A stretch of DNA of 64,000 bases from Citricoccus zhacaiensis (lineage in GTDB: Bacteria > Actinomycetota > Actinomycetes > Actinomycetales > Micrococcaceae): NCBI RefSeq assembly GCF_014645315.1, contig NZ_BMLQ01000002.1:62001-126000 (forward strand), written 5' to 3'. The notes beneath the pieces are model-generated. The model worked only from the letters and a program-made list of their open reading frames with translations, was not told where the DNA came from and searched no databases. Of the stretch, positions 8,367-17,420 are shown one piece after another; positions within the stretch are counted from its first letter, which is position 1; each line of letters opens with the position of its first letter. The translations under genes and the position numbers were made by a program.

Positions 8367-9965
8367 ATGGACCGCATTGTGCCCGCAGATGTTCCCGTCG
8401 AAGAGTTCGACGCCGCCCTGCAGAAATTCCGCACCCTCCTGGGCGCGGAACACGTCATCTCCGAACCGAACGCGCTGAAGGAGTTCGACGACCCCTTCCC
8501 CACCACGTCCGGGGACGACTTCCGGCCGGGAGCCGTGGTGTTCCCGGAGACCACCGAGGACGTCCAGGAACTGGTGCGGATCGCCAACGAACACCGGATC
8601 CCCCTGTCCCCGGTCGCCACCGGGAAGAACCTGGGCTATGGCGGTGCTGCACCGCGGCTGTCCGGCACCGTGGTGGTTCACACCTCGCGCCGGATGAACA
8701 AGATCATTGAGGTGAATGAGAAGTACGCCTACGCCCTGATCGAACCCGGCGTCACCTATTTCGACCTCTACAACCACATCCAGGAACAGGGCTACAACCT
8801 GTGGATCGATGTTCCGGACCTCGGCTGGGGATCCGTGGTCGGCAACGCCCTGGACCGCGGCGTCGGCTACACACCGTACGGCGATCACTGGTCCTGGCAG
8901 ACCGGCCTGGAGGTGGTCCTCCCCGACGGCGACCTTCTCCGCACCGGCATGGGAGCCATGAGCACGGCGAAGACCTGGCAATTGTTCTCCTACGGCTTCG
9001 GCCCCTACCCGGACGGGCTGTTCTCCCAGTCGAACTTCGGAATCGTCACCAAGATGGGCATCGCCCTCATGCCCGCTCCGCCGGCGGCCGAGACCTTCGT
9101 CATCACCTTCGAGCAGGAGGAGGACCTCGCCCAGATCGTGGACATCATGCTTCCGCTGCGCATCGGAATGGCGCCGCTCCAGAGCGTGCCGGTGCTGCGC
9201 AACATCGTCCTCGACGCAGCAGCGCAGACGAAGCGCACCCATTGGCTGCCCGATGGCGGCCCCTTGACCGCTGAGGTCATCCAACGGATGATGGACGAGC
9301 TCAATCTGGGCTACTGGAATCTCTACGCCACGGTCTACGGCCCACCGGAGCAGATCGAGTTGTTCCTGGGAATGATCAAGAACGCCTTCTCAGCGGTCAA
9401 GGGCTCACGGTTCTTCACCACCCAGGACCGGGCCGAGGACACCCCGGGCTCCCACGTGTTGCACGACCGCCACGAGATCAACCAGGGCATTCCCTCCATC
9501 AAGGAGCAACAGATCCTCGAGTGGGTCCCCAACGGCGCCCACATCGGCTTCTCGCCGATCTCCGAGCCGGACGGGGCCGAGGCTCAGAAGCAGTTCGAGA
9601 TGGTCCGCAACCGCTCGTACGAGTACGGGCCCGACTACGCCGCCCAGTTCGCCGTCGGTCTGCGCGAGATGCACCACATCTGCCTGTTCCTCTACGACTC
9701 CGCGGATGCCGACCAGCGCGAGCAGGTCATGGCGCTCGGCCGCAAGCTCGTGGAGGAGGGCGCCGAGAACGGCTACGGGGAGTACCGCACGCACCTGGCG
9801 CTCATGGACCAGGTCATGGACACCTTCGACTTCAATGACAACGCCTTGCTGCGCTTCCACGAGCGCATCAAGGACGCCCTGGACCCGAACTCGATCATGG
9901 CCCCCGGGAAGTCCGGCATCTGGGGAACCCGCTACCGCGACGCCGGCCACCACCTTCCCCGCTGA
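8367..9965 (+). CDS. VAO-family FAD oxidase (eugenol / vanillyl alcohol oxidase type)
   Basis: A 532-residue flavoprotein of the vanillyl-alcohol oxidase family, closely resembling bacterial eugenol oxidase as I recall it. It would oxidise para-hydroxybenzylic or 4-allylphenolic compounds (vanillyl alcohol, eugenol, 4-alkylphenols) with O2. The FAD-binding segment PLSPVATGKNLGYGGAAPRLSG lies near residue 90, PDLGWGSVVGN near 155, and the His of WVPNGAHIGFSP (about residue 392) matches the residue that carries covalent 8-alpha-histidyl FAD in eugenol oxidase (His390). GLREMHHICLF is near 432. GAGGAG precedes the start by 7 bases. ALDH and ADH genes follow, so the product is probably an alcohol or aldehyde passed on for oxidation to the acid. 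Confidence 0.9.
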   Translation: MDRIVPADVPVEEFDAALQKFRTLLGAEHVISEPNALKEFDDPFPTTSGDDFRPGAVVFPETTEDVQELVRIANEHRIPLSPVATGKNLGYGGAAPRLSGTVVVHTSRRMNKIIEVNEKYAYALIEPGVTYFDLYNHIQEQGYNLWIDVPDLGWGSVVGNALDRGVGYTPYGDHWSWQTGLEVVLPDGDLLRTGMGAMSTAKTWQLFSYGFGPYPDGLFSQSNFGIVTKMGIALMPAPPAAETFVITFEQEEDLAQIVDIMLPLRIGMAPLQSVPVLRNIVLDAAAQTKRTHWLPDGGPLTAEVIQRMMDELNLGYWNLYATVYGPPEQIELFLGMIKNAFSAVKGSRFFTTQDRAEDTPGSHVLHDRHEINQGIPSIKEQQILEWVPNGAHIGFSPISEPDGAEAQKQFEMVRNRSYEYGPDYAAQFAVGLREMHHICLFLYDSADADQREQVMALGRKLVEEGAENGYGEYRTHLALMDQVMDTFDFNDNALLRFHERIKDALDPNSIMAPGKSGIWGTRYRDAGHHLPR

Positions 9966-10007
9966 CCAGCAACTCCCTCGTTACGTCCTTCCCGAAAGGC
10001 CCACACC

Positions 10008-11537
10008 ATGACCGAGTACCGTCTCCCCGACCACCTGCGCGAGGCGCAGCACTACATCAACGGCGGGCCCGCCCCGAGCTCGGGTTCCACCACGATCGCC
10101 GTACTTGACCCCGCCACGGGCCAGCAGATCGCCACCACGCCGGCCGGAACCACCGCAGACCTCGACCTCGCCGTGGACGCTGCCCACACCGCCTTTCGCA
10201 GCGGAACCTGGTCGCAGCTGTCCGGCCGCGAACGGTCCCGGGTGCTGATCCGGGTGGCTCAGCTGTTCCGTGAACAAGCGGAGGAACTCGCGCAGGTGGA
10301 GAGCCTGGACGTGGGCAAGCCCATCAGCCTGGCCCGGGCGGTGGACGTCAACACCGCTGCGGACACCTACGAGTACGCCGCCTCGCTGGCCCAGAATCTG
10401 GACGGTGCGGTGCGCCGTACGCCGCTGCCGGCCCACGCCTACACCCAGAGGGAACCCCTCGGCGTGGTCGCGGCCATCACTCCGTTCAACTTCCCGCTCA
10501 TACTCTCCACCTCGAAGATCGCAGTGGCCCTGGCCGCCGGCAACACGGTGGTGCACAAGCCTGCCGAGGACACCCCCCTCTCGGCGTTGCTGACGGCGCG
10601 GCTGCTGACGGAGGCCGGTGTCCCCGACGGCGTCTACAACGTGGTCACCGGTTACGGCACGGATCTCGGCGACCATCTCACCGCACACCCTCGTGTGGCC
10701 AAGGTGGCCTTCACCGGTTCCACCCAGACCGGCGCACGCGTCGCAGCCGTGGCCGGCCAGGCCCTGCGTCCCATCACCGCAGAACTGGGCGGGAATGCCG
10801 CCAACATCATCTTCGCGGACGCCGACCTGGCCAAGGCGGTCGAGACCACCATCTCGGCCTTCGTCTTCAACACCGGCCAGTTCTGCATGGGCGGCCCCCG
10901 GCTGTTGGTGGAACGCCCTGTCTATGACCAGGTGCTCGAGGCCCTGGCCGGCGCAATACCCCACGTGCCGTTCGGTGATCCGCGGGACCCGGGCACCGTG
11001 ATCGGGCCGCTGGCGAACCGCCGCCAGCTGGAGAAGGTCGCCGCCGCCGTCGAGCAGGCCAAGGTCACCGGGGCTCGCGTGGTGACTGGCGGCGAGCTGG
11101 CCGAGATCAACGGCGGGTTCTTCTACCGCCCGACCGTGTTGGCCGACGTCGCGAATTCCGCCGAGGCCGTTCAACAGGAGATCTTCGGACCGGTCCTGAC
11201 CGTCCAGCCGTTCGATACCGAGCGGGAGGCGATCGAGCTGGCCAACAGCACGGACTACGGCCTGGCCTCGGGCATCCAGACGGGGAACATCTCCCGGGCG
11301 CATCGGGTGGCCGATTCCCTGGACGCCGGCATCATCTGGGTCAACGCGTGGGGCATGCTGGACCCGGCCATGCCCTTCGGCGGCGTCAAGTCCTCCGGCT
11401 GGGGACGGGAGAACGGACCCGAGCAGCTCGAGGCCTACACCCGGACCAAATCGGTCATCATCGCGATCGAACCGGCCCCCGAGCCCACCACCAACAGCAC
11501 AGCCAGCACTGTCAGCACCGGTAAGGACGCATCATGA
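10008..11537 (+). CDS. NAD(P)-dependent aldehyde dehydrogenase
   Basis: A 509-residue cytosolic ALDH-superfamily enzyme that oxidises aldehydes to acids. It has the NAD-binding FTGSTQTGARVA, the general base Glu in ELGGNAANIIF, and the catalytic Cys at about residue 293 in NTGQFCMGG; the FNFP segment and the FGPVLTVQPF strand are also present. It begins 42 bases after the oxidase stop and its own stop overlaps the next gene's ATG. Set between an aromatic-alcohol oxidase and an alcohol dehydrogenase, it most likely handles vanillin, 4-hydroxybenzaldehyde or coniferaldehyde. The C-terminal tail is Thr/Ser-rich. Confidence 0.9.
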   Translation: MTEYRLPDHLREAQHYINGGPAPSSGSTTIAVLDPATGQQIATTPAGTTADLDLAVDAAHTAFRSGTWSQLSGRERSRVLIRVAQLFREQAEELAQVESLDVGKPISLARAVDVNTAADTYEYAASLAQNLDGAVRRTPLPAHAYTQREPLGVVAAITPFNFPLILSTSKIAVALAAGNTVVHKPAEDTPLSALLTARLLTEAGVPDGVYNVVTGYGTDLGDHLTAHPRVAKVAFTGSTQTGARVAAVAGQALRPITAELGGNAANIIFADADLAKAVETTISAFVFNTGQFCMGGPRLLVERPVYDQVLEALAGAIPHVPFGDPRDPGTVIGPLANRRQLEKVAAAVEQAKVTGARVVTGGELAEINGGFFYRPTVLADVANSAEAVQQEIFGPVLTVQPFDTEREAIELANSTDYGLASGIQTGNISRAHRVADSLDAGIIWVNAWGMLDPAMPFGGVKSSGWGRENGPEQLEAYTRTKSVIIAIEPAPEPTTNSTASTVSTGKDAS

Positions 11538-12637
11538 CCACCATCACCGCAGCCGTCACCGAAGCCGGGGGCGCCCCGTTCACCCTCCAGGACGTGGAAC
11601 TCGGCGCGCTCCAGGATCACGAGATCCTGGTGGACATCAAGGCCGCCGGTCTCTGCCACACGGACCTCACCGTGGCTTCCGGAGCACTGCCCTTCCCGCT
11701 GCCCGGCGTGCTCGGACATGAGGGAGCCGGAGTCGTCCGCCAGGTCGGGGCAGCCGTGACCTCGGTGGCCCCTGGGGACCGGGTGGTGTTGTCCTTCACC
11801 TCCTGTGGCCTCTGCGAGGGCTGCCGCGGCGGCCATCCGGCCTATTGCGTTCGGTGGCTTCCGGACAATCTGCTCGGTGGGCAACGCGTGGACGGCTCGT
11901 CCCCGCTTACCCGGGACGGGAAGGAGATCGGCGGCCACTTCTTCGCCCAGTCCTCCTTCGCGACGGCGGCCATCGCCGATGAGCGCAATGTCGTCAAGGT
12001 CTCCACGGACCTGCCCTGGGAGCACGTGGCCCCCTTGGCCTGCGGCGTCCAGACCGGTGCGGGGGCCGTGTGGAATGCCCTCCAACCATGTCCCGGCCAC
12101 AGCCTGGTCGTCTTCGGCGTCGGCACCGTGGGTCTCGCGGCGGTCATCGCTGCGGCGTTGTCCCCCGCCACTCGGATCGTGGCAGTGGATCTGGTGGACG
12201 AACGTCTCGAGTTGGCCCGTGAACTCGGGGCAACGCACACCATCAATCCGGGCCGGGTCGAAAACGTGGTCGCCAGCATCCAGGAGGTCACCGGCGGCGG
12301 GGCCCATCGGGTGGTCGAGGCCACCGGCAACACCAAGGTCCTGGAGCAAGCCGTGCAGTGCACTCGCGGTCAAGGCGAGGTGGCCATCGTGGGCGCCCCG
12401 CCCTTCGGGCAGTCGGTCCAGGTGGACGTGAACTTCATGCTCCCGGGCCGCAAGATTCACGGCCTGACGATCGGCGATGCCGAGATCCAGTCCTTGGTCC
12501 CGGCCATCCTGGCCTTGGCCGAACAGGGCCGCTTCCCCGTGGAGCGGCTGGTGAGGACCTATCCGCTGGCGGACATCAATACTGCCGTGGAGGACATGTC
12601 CGCCGGCCGCACGATCAAACCGGTGCTCCTTCCCTGA
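11534..12637 (+). CDS. Zinc-dependent aryl-alcohol dehydrogenase
   Basis: A 367-residue medium-chain dehydrogenase/reductase. Catalytic zinc residues are in AGLCHTDL and GHEGAG; the structural-zinc loop is CGLCEGCRGGHPAYC; the Rossmann glycines are VVFGVGTVGLAAV. The QSSFATAAIADERNVVKV segment is shared with aryl/benzyl-alcohol dehydrogenases. It would interconvert an aromatic alcohol (such as coniferyl or vanillyl alcohol) and its aldehyde. It overlaps the ALDH gene by 4 bases (ATGA) and is the last gene of the module, followed by a strong terminator. A relative lies at 35557-36654. Confidence 0.88.
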   Translation: MTTITAAVTEAGGAPFTLQDVELGALQDHEILVDIKAAGLCHTDLTVASGALPFPLPGVLGHEGAGVVRQVGAAVTSVAPGDRVVLSFTSCGLCEGCRGGHPAYCVRWLPDNLLGGQRVDGSSPLTRDGKEIGGHFFAQSSFATAAIADERNVVKVSTDLPWEHVAPLACGVQTGAGAVWNALQPCPGHSLVVFGVGTVGLAAVIAAALSPATRIVAVDLVDERLELARELGATHTINPGRVENVVASIQEVTGGGAHRVVEATGNTKVLEQAVQCTRGQGEVAIVGAPPFGQSVQVDVNFMLPGRKIHGLTIGDAEIQSLVPAILALAEQGRFPVERLVRTYPLADINTAVEDMSAGRTIKPVLLP

Positions 12638-12647
12638 CGGGAACGGA

Positions 12648-12688
12648 CGGTGGCCCCGTCCTTCTGTTGAAGAAGGACGGGGCCACCG
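12648..12688. terminator. Strong terminator after the aromatic-alcohol module
   Basis: An 18-bp perfect stem (CGGTGGCCCCGTCCTTCT with its complement) closed by a 5-base loop. It lies just after the ADH gene and before the convergent S-layer-type gene. There is no T run, as is common in high-GC genomes. Confidence 0.85.
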
Positions 12689-12785
12689 CTCCGATAGACA
12701 CCGGCCCACCGCACTTTGCAGGCAAAGATCGGTCGTTGCCCGCAATGCGGTCAGGGCTGATCCGAGTTTGGCTGGTCCGGTTTGG

Positions 12786-15700
12786 TCAGCCCTGGTCGGC
12801 GACCTCGGTCGCGTAGCGCTGCATCAACGCGGCGACCTCGCCACGGGTGATCGTGTCATTCGGCTTGAACGTGCCGTCCTTGTACCCGGTCGAGACCCCG
12901 GTCGAGGCCAGCCACGAGATCGCCTCGTGGTGCGGGTGTGATTCCGCCACGTCCGAGAACGATGCGTCCCACTCGCCCGCCTCCGGCTCCACTGCACGGA
13001 ACAGGAACGAGGCGAACTCACCACGGGTCACGCTGTCATACGGCAGGAACTTCCCGTCCGCGTACCCCTTCGTCACGCCGGCGTCAGCCGCCCAGACGAT
13101 CTCCTCGAAGAACCCGTTCGACTCCGTGATATCGGTGAAGTCCTCGCTGCCGCCGGTGGTCTCCGGATCGATGTACCGGTGGAGGAAGGCCACCGACTCG
13201 CCACGGGAGATGTCCTTGCCCTTGCGGTAGGTGCCGTCCGTGTACCCGGTCGTGATGCCCTGCTCCTGCATCCACCGGACCGGGGCGTAGTACTGCGAGC
13301 CCTCCGGGTTGTCCGTGAAGTCCTCCACCACCGGCACCTCCGGCTCGGCCTCTTCCACCACGACTGCGCGGGAGGCGATGGCCTGGTTACCGTTGGCGTC
13401 CTCGGCCACGTAGGTCACGGTGTAGGACCCGGCGGTGGAGGTGTCCACCGAGCCGATGACCTGCACCGACGCGGTCACGTCTCCGTCGGTGTTGTCAGTG
13501 GCGGACACACCCTCCATCGGATCGAAGGCGTCACCGACCGTGAGGGTTGCCGCCTCCGGAACGGTCAGTTCCGGCGCAACGGTGTCGGTACCCGCGGCTG
13601 AGGCCGTGAAGACCCCCATCTGGCCGGTCTCTCCGGCGTCCACCTCGTCACCGGTCTCGGCATCCCGGCTGGTGGCGTACCAGGCGTAGGTCTGGCCTTC
13701 GGTCAGACCTGCCCACTCCACCGACGCCGGCCAGCCCGACTTCGCGGTGGCCTCTCCGATGACCTCGTCGGTCGGTGTGGTGACCATGACCTGGTTGGTG
13801 CCGAAGGAGGTCTTGCGGGTCTCGAGCTGGATCGGCAGGCGGGTGTCATCCTCTCTGCCGTTGTAGCGGTTTCGGTCGTCGTACTCCGTGGCACCGAAGT
13901 CGTCCAGCATCGGCGAGTAGGTGTCCACGGCGAGTTCGGAGTTGTCCACGTCGAACTGCAGCATGCGGAAGAAGCTGGAGCCGAACTGGAGCATGTCCGT
14001 GGCCGAACGTCCGTCCACTCCCGTCAGGCCCAACTCCTCGGCCGAGACTTTGTAGAACTGGTAGTCAGCGAGCAACTCCACGACGTTGTTGCCCTCGGAG
14101 CCCACGTCCTTGCGGACCTCGATGTTCACGCCGTGCTCGTGGCCCGAGAGGGCCAGGAAGATGTTGCGGTGTTTCTGGAGCAGGCCCTCGTCGATCTTGG
14201 CGCCGTCGTGGGAGAAGGTGGCGCCACGTCCGTCCGGGTTGGTGCTCGGCTTGCGCTGGGCGTGGGTCATGATCATGGCGTTGCGATCGGAGTACTCGTC
14301 CAGCACGCCGCTGGCCCACTCGATCTCCTCGTCCGTTACGTCATAGGCGAGGTACACGGCGATGAAGTCCAGGCCACCGGCCGTGAACAGGTCGTAGTGG
14401 TTCTCGTTGTCCCCCTCCTGCCACGGCGTGTAGGTGGCGTTGGCGTCCTTCCAGCCCTGTGTCTGCTCCAGCGCCTCGTAGCGCTCGGGGCCGAAGTACT
14501 GGTTGTAGAGGTTGTCCGGGCCCACGTCCATGCCGGAGCGGTTGTCATGGTTGCCCGCGGTCACGCCGTTCGGGATCTCGGAATCGTCCAGGATCTTCTG
14601 GGCCTCCGAGACGAACTCGAACTCCTCGATCGCGATCTGCCGATACTCCTCCTCGTCCGCGCGCGGGGTACCGGTGTGCCAGTTCTCCATGATGTCGCCC
14701 GTGTGGGCGACGTACTCGATCTTCTTGTCCTCGGCGTTGTCCACGATCCACTCGGCGACCGAGGTGTAGGCCTCGGCCCAGACCGACTGCTGCTCCTCGG
14801 AGTACGCGTCCTCCGCGGCCCCCTCGGCCAGGTACTGCGTGTCGGTGAAGTGCGCGATCGAGAAGTCGTAGTCCGCCGGGTCCTCGAACCCGTCCTTGAC
14901 CTCGTTCGCCAGGTCGTCGGCGAAGGGGTCCTCGCCCACCACCAGAACGGAGGCGGCGCCGTCCTCGTTCAGGTGGTCCGCGCCGATCTCCCCGGTCAGG
15001 ACGAGCTCGCTCTCCTGCAGGCCGCGGCCCGCCGCCACCTCGTCCCACTGCTCCTGGGCGGTGTTCCACACCAGCAGGTTGACCTGACGGTTCGGGTCGG
15101 CGGTTCCGGCCCATCGGATCGACTGACCCTCGGCGGCCTCGCCGACCGCCACGTCGAAGCGCTGGAAGGGAATCTCGCCCGGCTCTGCGGTCAGGGAGTC
15201 CCCACCGCCCTCCAGGGCGGCTTCCTCGGTGTAGTCGAACTCCAGGGTGATCGGCGTCTGGTCCACGAGGCCCTGGAAGCCGCCGTCGGCGAGCGCCGCC
15301 GTGCCGGCGTAGAAGGTGCTGGTGACGTCGCCGCCGTCGGGGTTGGTGGCCCGGGCGGAGAGGGTGACGGTGCCGTTGCCCTGTCCGGTCTCGGTGCCCC
15401 CGCCCTCCGGGATGGACCCGGAGGTGAAGGTGACGGTCTCGGAGATCGGCAGGCCGAACACGGTCTTGCCCTCGATCCCGATGACGTGTTCGCCGGCCTC
15501 CATCCCGGAGCCGATGATCTCGCCCGGCTCGACGGGCTCTCCGTCCAGGGTGTAGGCGGTGCCGGCGGCCACAAGGCCGGGGGTGGTCCACTCGACCGCG
15601 AACTCGGTGGCGCGGGTCAGCTCGGAGCCCTCGGCCGGGGTGGTGCCGGACAGCTCGGCCGACTGGTCACGCAGCCCGCCGAAGGCGTCGATGTTCAGCG

Positions 15701-17096
15701 CCGCGATCTGCTGCGCGTCCAGCGAGTCCCCGAAGACCCGGGCCGAGGCGATCGTGGCGTTGGCGTGGAACTGGCTGTTGCCGTTGGAGGAGTCCGCGCC
15801 GATCACCATGTTGTGGGCGGCCGCGTTCGGCGGCCACTTGATCTCGGAGTTGTTGGTCGGGGCCTCGGCCACGAGTTCGCCGTTGACATAGAGCTTGACG
15901 GTCTGGGAGCCGCCGTCGAAGACGCCCACGGCGTGGTACCACTCGTTCGGCTCGATCTCGATCCCGGCGTTGTGGTAGCTGCCGGTGTTGACCGCGAAGG
16001 TGAGCTTGTTCGCGTACATCGTCATGGAGAACCCGCCGGCCTCCTTGTTGGCACAGAGGTTCGTCTCCCCGGAGGTGGGCAGCGGGCCGTCGTAGCGGAA
16101 CACGCACTCCACGGTCATCGAATCCCCGAGGGTGGAGTACTGCTCGCCGAAGGGGTACAGCAGGGCGTCGTCACCGTCGAAGGTGGCGGTGTTGCGGCCG
16201 AGGGCCGCGTCCTCCTGGATCATGGGCGCGCCGTGGGTGGTGACGGGGAGGCCCTGGACGGTCTCGGCCGTGGTGCCGTCGGCGAAGTCCACATTGAAGA
16301 CGTCTGCCGCCGGGGCCTCGACCTCCACGGCGTACTCGCTGTTCAGGGCGGCGACCTGCTCGGCGCTGGCCGGGGCGCTGTACAGGCGGGCCGAGTCGAT
16401 CTTCGCGATCGAGTGCTGGCCCGGGGTGCCGTTGCCGCTGTCCGCACCGACGACCAGGGCGTGGGCGTTCTCGTTGGCCGGGATGGTCATGGGGCCTCCG
16501 GCGTGGGCTTCAGCAGCCAACTCGCCATCGAGGTAGAGCTTGATGGACTCGCCATCGTAGACACCGGCGGCGTGGTACCAGGTCTCGGCGTCGATGTCCG
16601 CCCAGGCGAACGTGTAGCCGCCCTCGGCGTGGACCATGAAACCGGCCTGGTCGCCCTTGACGACCATGGCGAAGCCGCCGGCCTCCTTGTTGCCGCAGAG
16701 GGTGTCCTCTCCGGTGGTGTCCGCTGCATCGCGCTTGAAATTGCACTCCACGGTGAAGCCGTCGGCCAGCTGGCCGTAGTCCGCCTCGGTCAGGGCGTAG
16801 GAGTAGGCGGACTCCCCGTCGAAGTCACCGACAGAGCGGGCCAGGGTGCCGTCCACGCCGATCTGGGGGGCACCGAACGTCTCGACGGGACGGTCCTGCG
16901 CGGCGTCCACCGGGGTGCCGTCCTCGAAGGTCACGTCAAGCAGATCAGCGTCTGGGGCGGCCACGGCAGCGGTGGCATGGTTCACCGCCGGTGCGAGGGG
17001 GGCAGTGGAGGCAGCCGCGACCGGCATGAGCGCACCGGTGGAGGTCAGGCCGACGGACAGGGCGAGGACGGCAAGAGGCAAGCGCTTGGCGGTCAT
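12786..17096 (-). CDS. Secreted LamG - metallophosphoesterase - SLH protein
   Basis: A 1436-residue surface protein. Order seen: Sec signal peptide (1-29, ending AAAS), two concanavalin/LamG-like domains (about 50-258 and 265-470), an Ig-like stretch (about 480-560), a calcineurin-type metallophosphoesterase (about 740-1050: HFTDTQY, HTGDIMEN, GNHDN near 850, MTHAQRK near 944, SGHEHG near 985), an FN3-like stretch, a DUF5011 Ig-like domain (about 1175-1250) and three SLH repeats (from about 1257). SLH repeats anchor proteins to the cell wall; the phosphoesterase probably releases phosphate from extracellular esters or nucleotides. Metal ligands appear intact. It stands alone; a four-copy hexamer array lies upstream at 17172-17242. 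The natural substrate is unknown. Confidence 0.88.
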   Translation of the reverse strand: MTAKRLPLAVLALSVGLTSTGALMPVAAASTAPLAPAVNHATAAVAAPDADLLDVTFEDGTPVDAAQDRPVETFGAPQIGVDGTLARSVGDFDGESAYSYALTEADYGQLADGFTVECNFKRDAADTTGEDTLCGNKEAGGFAMVVKGDQAGFMVHAEGGYTFAWADIDAETWYHAAGVYDGESIKLYLDGELAAEAHAGGPMTIPANENAHALVVGADSGNGTPGQHSIAKIDSARLYSAPASAEQVAALNSEYAVEVEAPAADVFNVDFADGTTAETVQGLPVTTHGAPMIQEDAALGRNTATFDGDDALLYPFGEQYSTLGDSMTVECVFRYDGPLPTSGETNLCANKEAGGFSMTMYANKLTFAVNTGSYHNAGIEIEPNEWYHAVGVFDGGSQTVKLYVNGELVAEAPTNNSEIKWPPNAAAHNMVIGADSSNGNSQFHANATIASARVFGDSLDAQQIAALNIDAFGGLRDQSAELSGTTPAEGSELTRATEFAVEWTTPGLVAAGTAYTLDGEPVEPGEIIGSGMEAGEHVIGIEGKTVFGLPISETVTFTSGSIPEGGGTETGQGNGTVTLSARATNPDGGDVTSTFYAGTAALADGGFQGLVDQTPITLEFDYTEEAALEGGGDSLTAEPGEIPFQRFDVAVGEAAEGQSIRWAGTADPNRQVNLLVWNTAQEQWDEVAAGRGLQESELVLTGEIGADHLNEDGAASVLVVGEDPFADDLANEVKDGFEDPADYDFSIAHFTDTQYLAEGAAEDAYSEEQQSVWAEAYTSVAEWIVDNAEDKKIEYVAHTGDIMENWHTGTPRADEEEYRQIAIEEFEFVSEAQKILDDSEIPNGVTAGNHDNRSGMDVGPDNLYNQYFGPERYEALEQTQGWKDANATYTPWQEGDNENHYDLFTAGGLDFIAVYLAYDVTDEEIEWASGVLDEYSDRNAMIMTHAQRKPSTNPDGRGATFSHDGAKIDEGLLQKHRNIFLALSGHEHGVNIEVRKDVGSEGNNVVELLADYQFYKVSAEELGLTGVDGRSATDMLQFGSSFFRMLQFDVDNSELAVDTYSPMLDDFGATEYDDRNRYNGREDDTRLPIQLETRKTSFGTNQVMVTTPTDEVIGEATAKSGWPASVEWAGLTEGQTYAWYATSRDAETGDEVDAGETGQMGVFTASAAGTDTVAPELTVPEAATLTVGDAFDPMEGVSATDNTDGDVTASVQVIGSVDTSTAGSYTVTYVAEDANGNQAIASRAVVVEEAEPEVPVVEDFTDNPEGSQYYAPVRWMQEQGITTGYTDGTYRKGKDISRGESVAFLHRYIDPETTGGSEDFTDITESNGFFEEIVWAADAGVTKGYADGKFLPYDSVTRGEFASFLFRAVEPEAGEWDASFSDVAESHPHHEAISWLASTGVSTGYKDGTFKPNDTITRGEVAALMQRYATEVADQG

Positions 17097-17117
17097 GATC
17101 CATTCTTCTGTTGGGGG

Positions 17118-17136
17118 TGCTGCCCCGAAGGCAGCA
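17118..17136 (-). promoter_or_regulatory. Leader hairpin upstream of the SLH phosphoesterase gene
   Basis: On the minus strand TGCTGCC and GGCAGCA pair around a UUCG-containing loop, 22-40 bases upstream of the ATG. The ribosome-binding site here is weak (AGAAGAA), so the hairpin may stabilise the mRNA or tune translation. Role inferred. Confidence 0.4.
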
Positions 17137-17171
17137 GAGAGGTGATGACCCTCAGACGGTAAGGAGCGGTG

Positions 17172-17242
17172 TTGAACGCCAGGCTCTTCCTACGTGAACG
17201 TCTGATACCAAAACCGTGAACCGGACTGACTGCAGGGTGAAC
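17172..17242. promoter_or_regulatory. Four-copy TTGAAC/GTGAAC array with 22-bp period
   Basis: TTGAAC starts at 17172 and GTGAAC at 17194, 17216 and 17237, giving spacings of 22, 22 and 21 bases, two helical turns each. On the minus strand the unit reads GTTCAC, resembling the GTTCAC core of actinobacterial PhoP/RegX3 direct repeats (normally 11-bp period). It lies 76-146 bases upstream of the phosphoesterase ATG, so phosphate control is plausible but unproven. Confidence 0.45.
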
Positions 17243-17420
17243 ATCACCCGGAGCCACCCCGGAGGACGACCCGGAACCGACCCGGAATAGTCCCCAGGTG
17301 GGATGTTCGGCTTCCGACGGGGCAGTAGGTTGAACGGGTTCCGGGGATCACGCCGGATCACATCGGCAGGGCCTTGGCGGACATCGCAGTCCGTTGCCCT
17401 GTATTGCCCAGGGGAGAATC

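Noticed and set aside
14133-17162. A 1009-codon open frame opposite the SLH phosphoesterase gene
   Set aside because: Composition is Gly/Val/Leu/Arg-biased with no family signal; the minus-strand gene has clear domains throughout.
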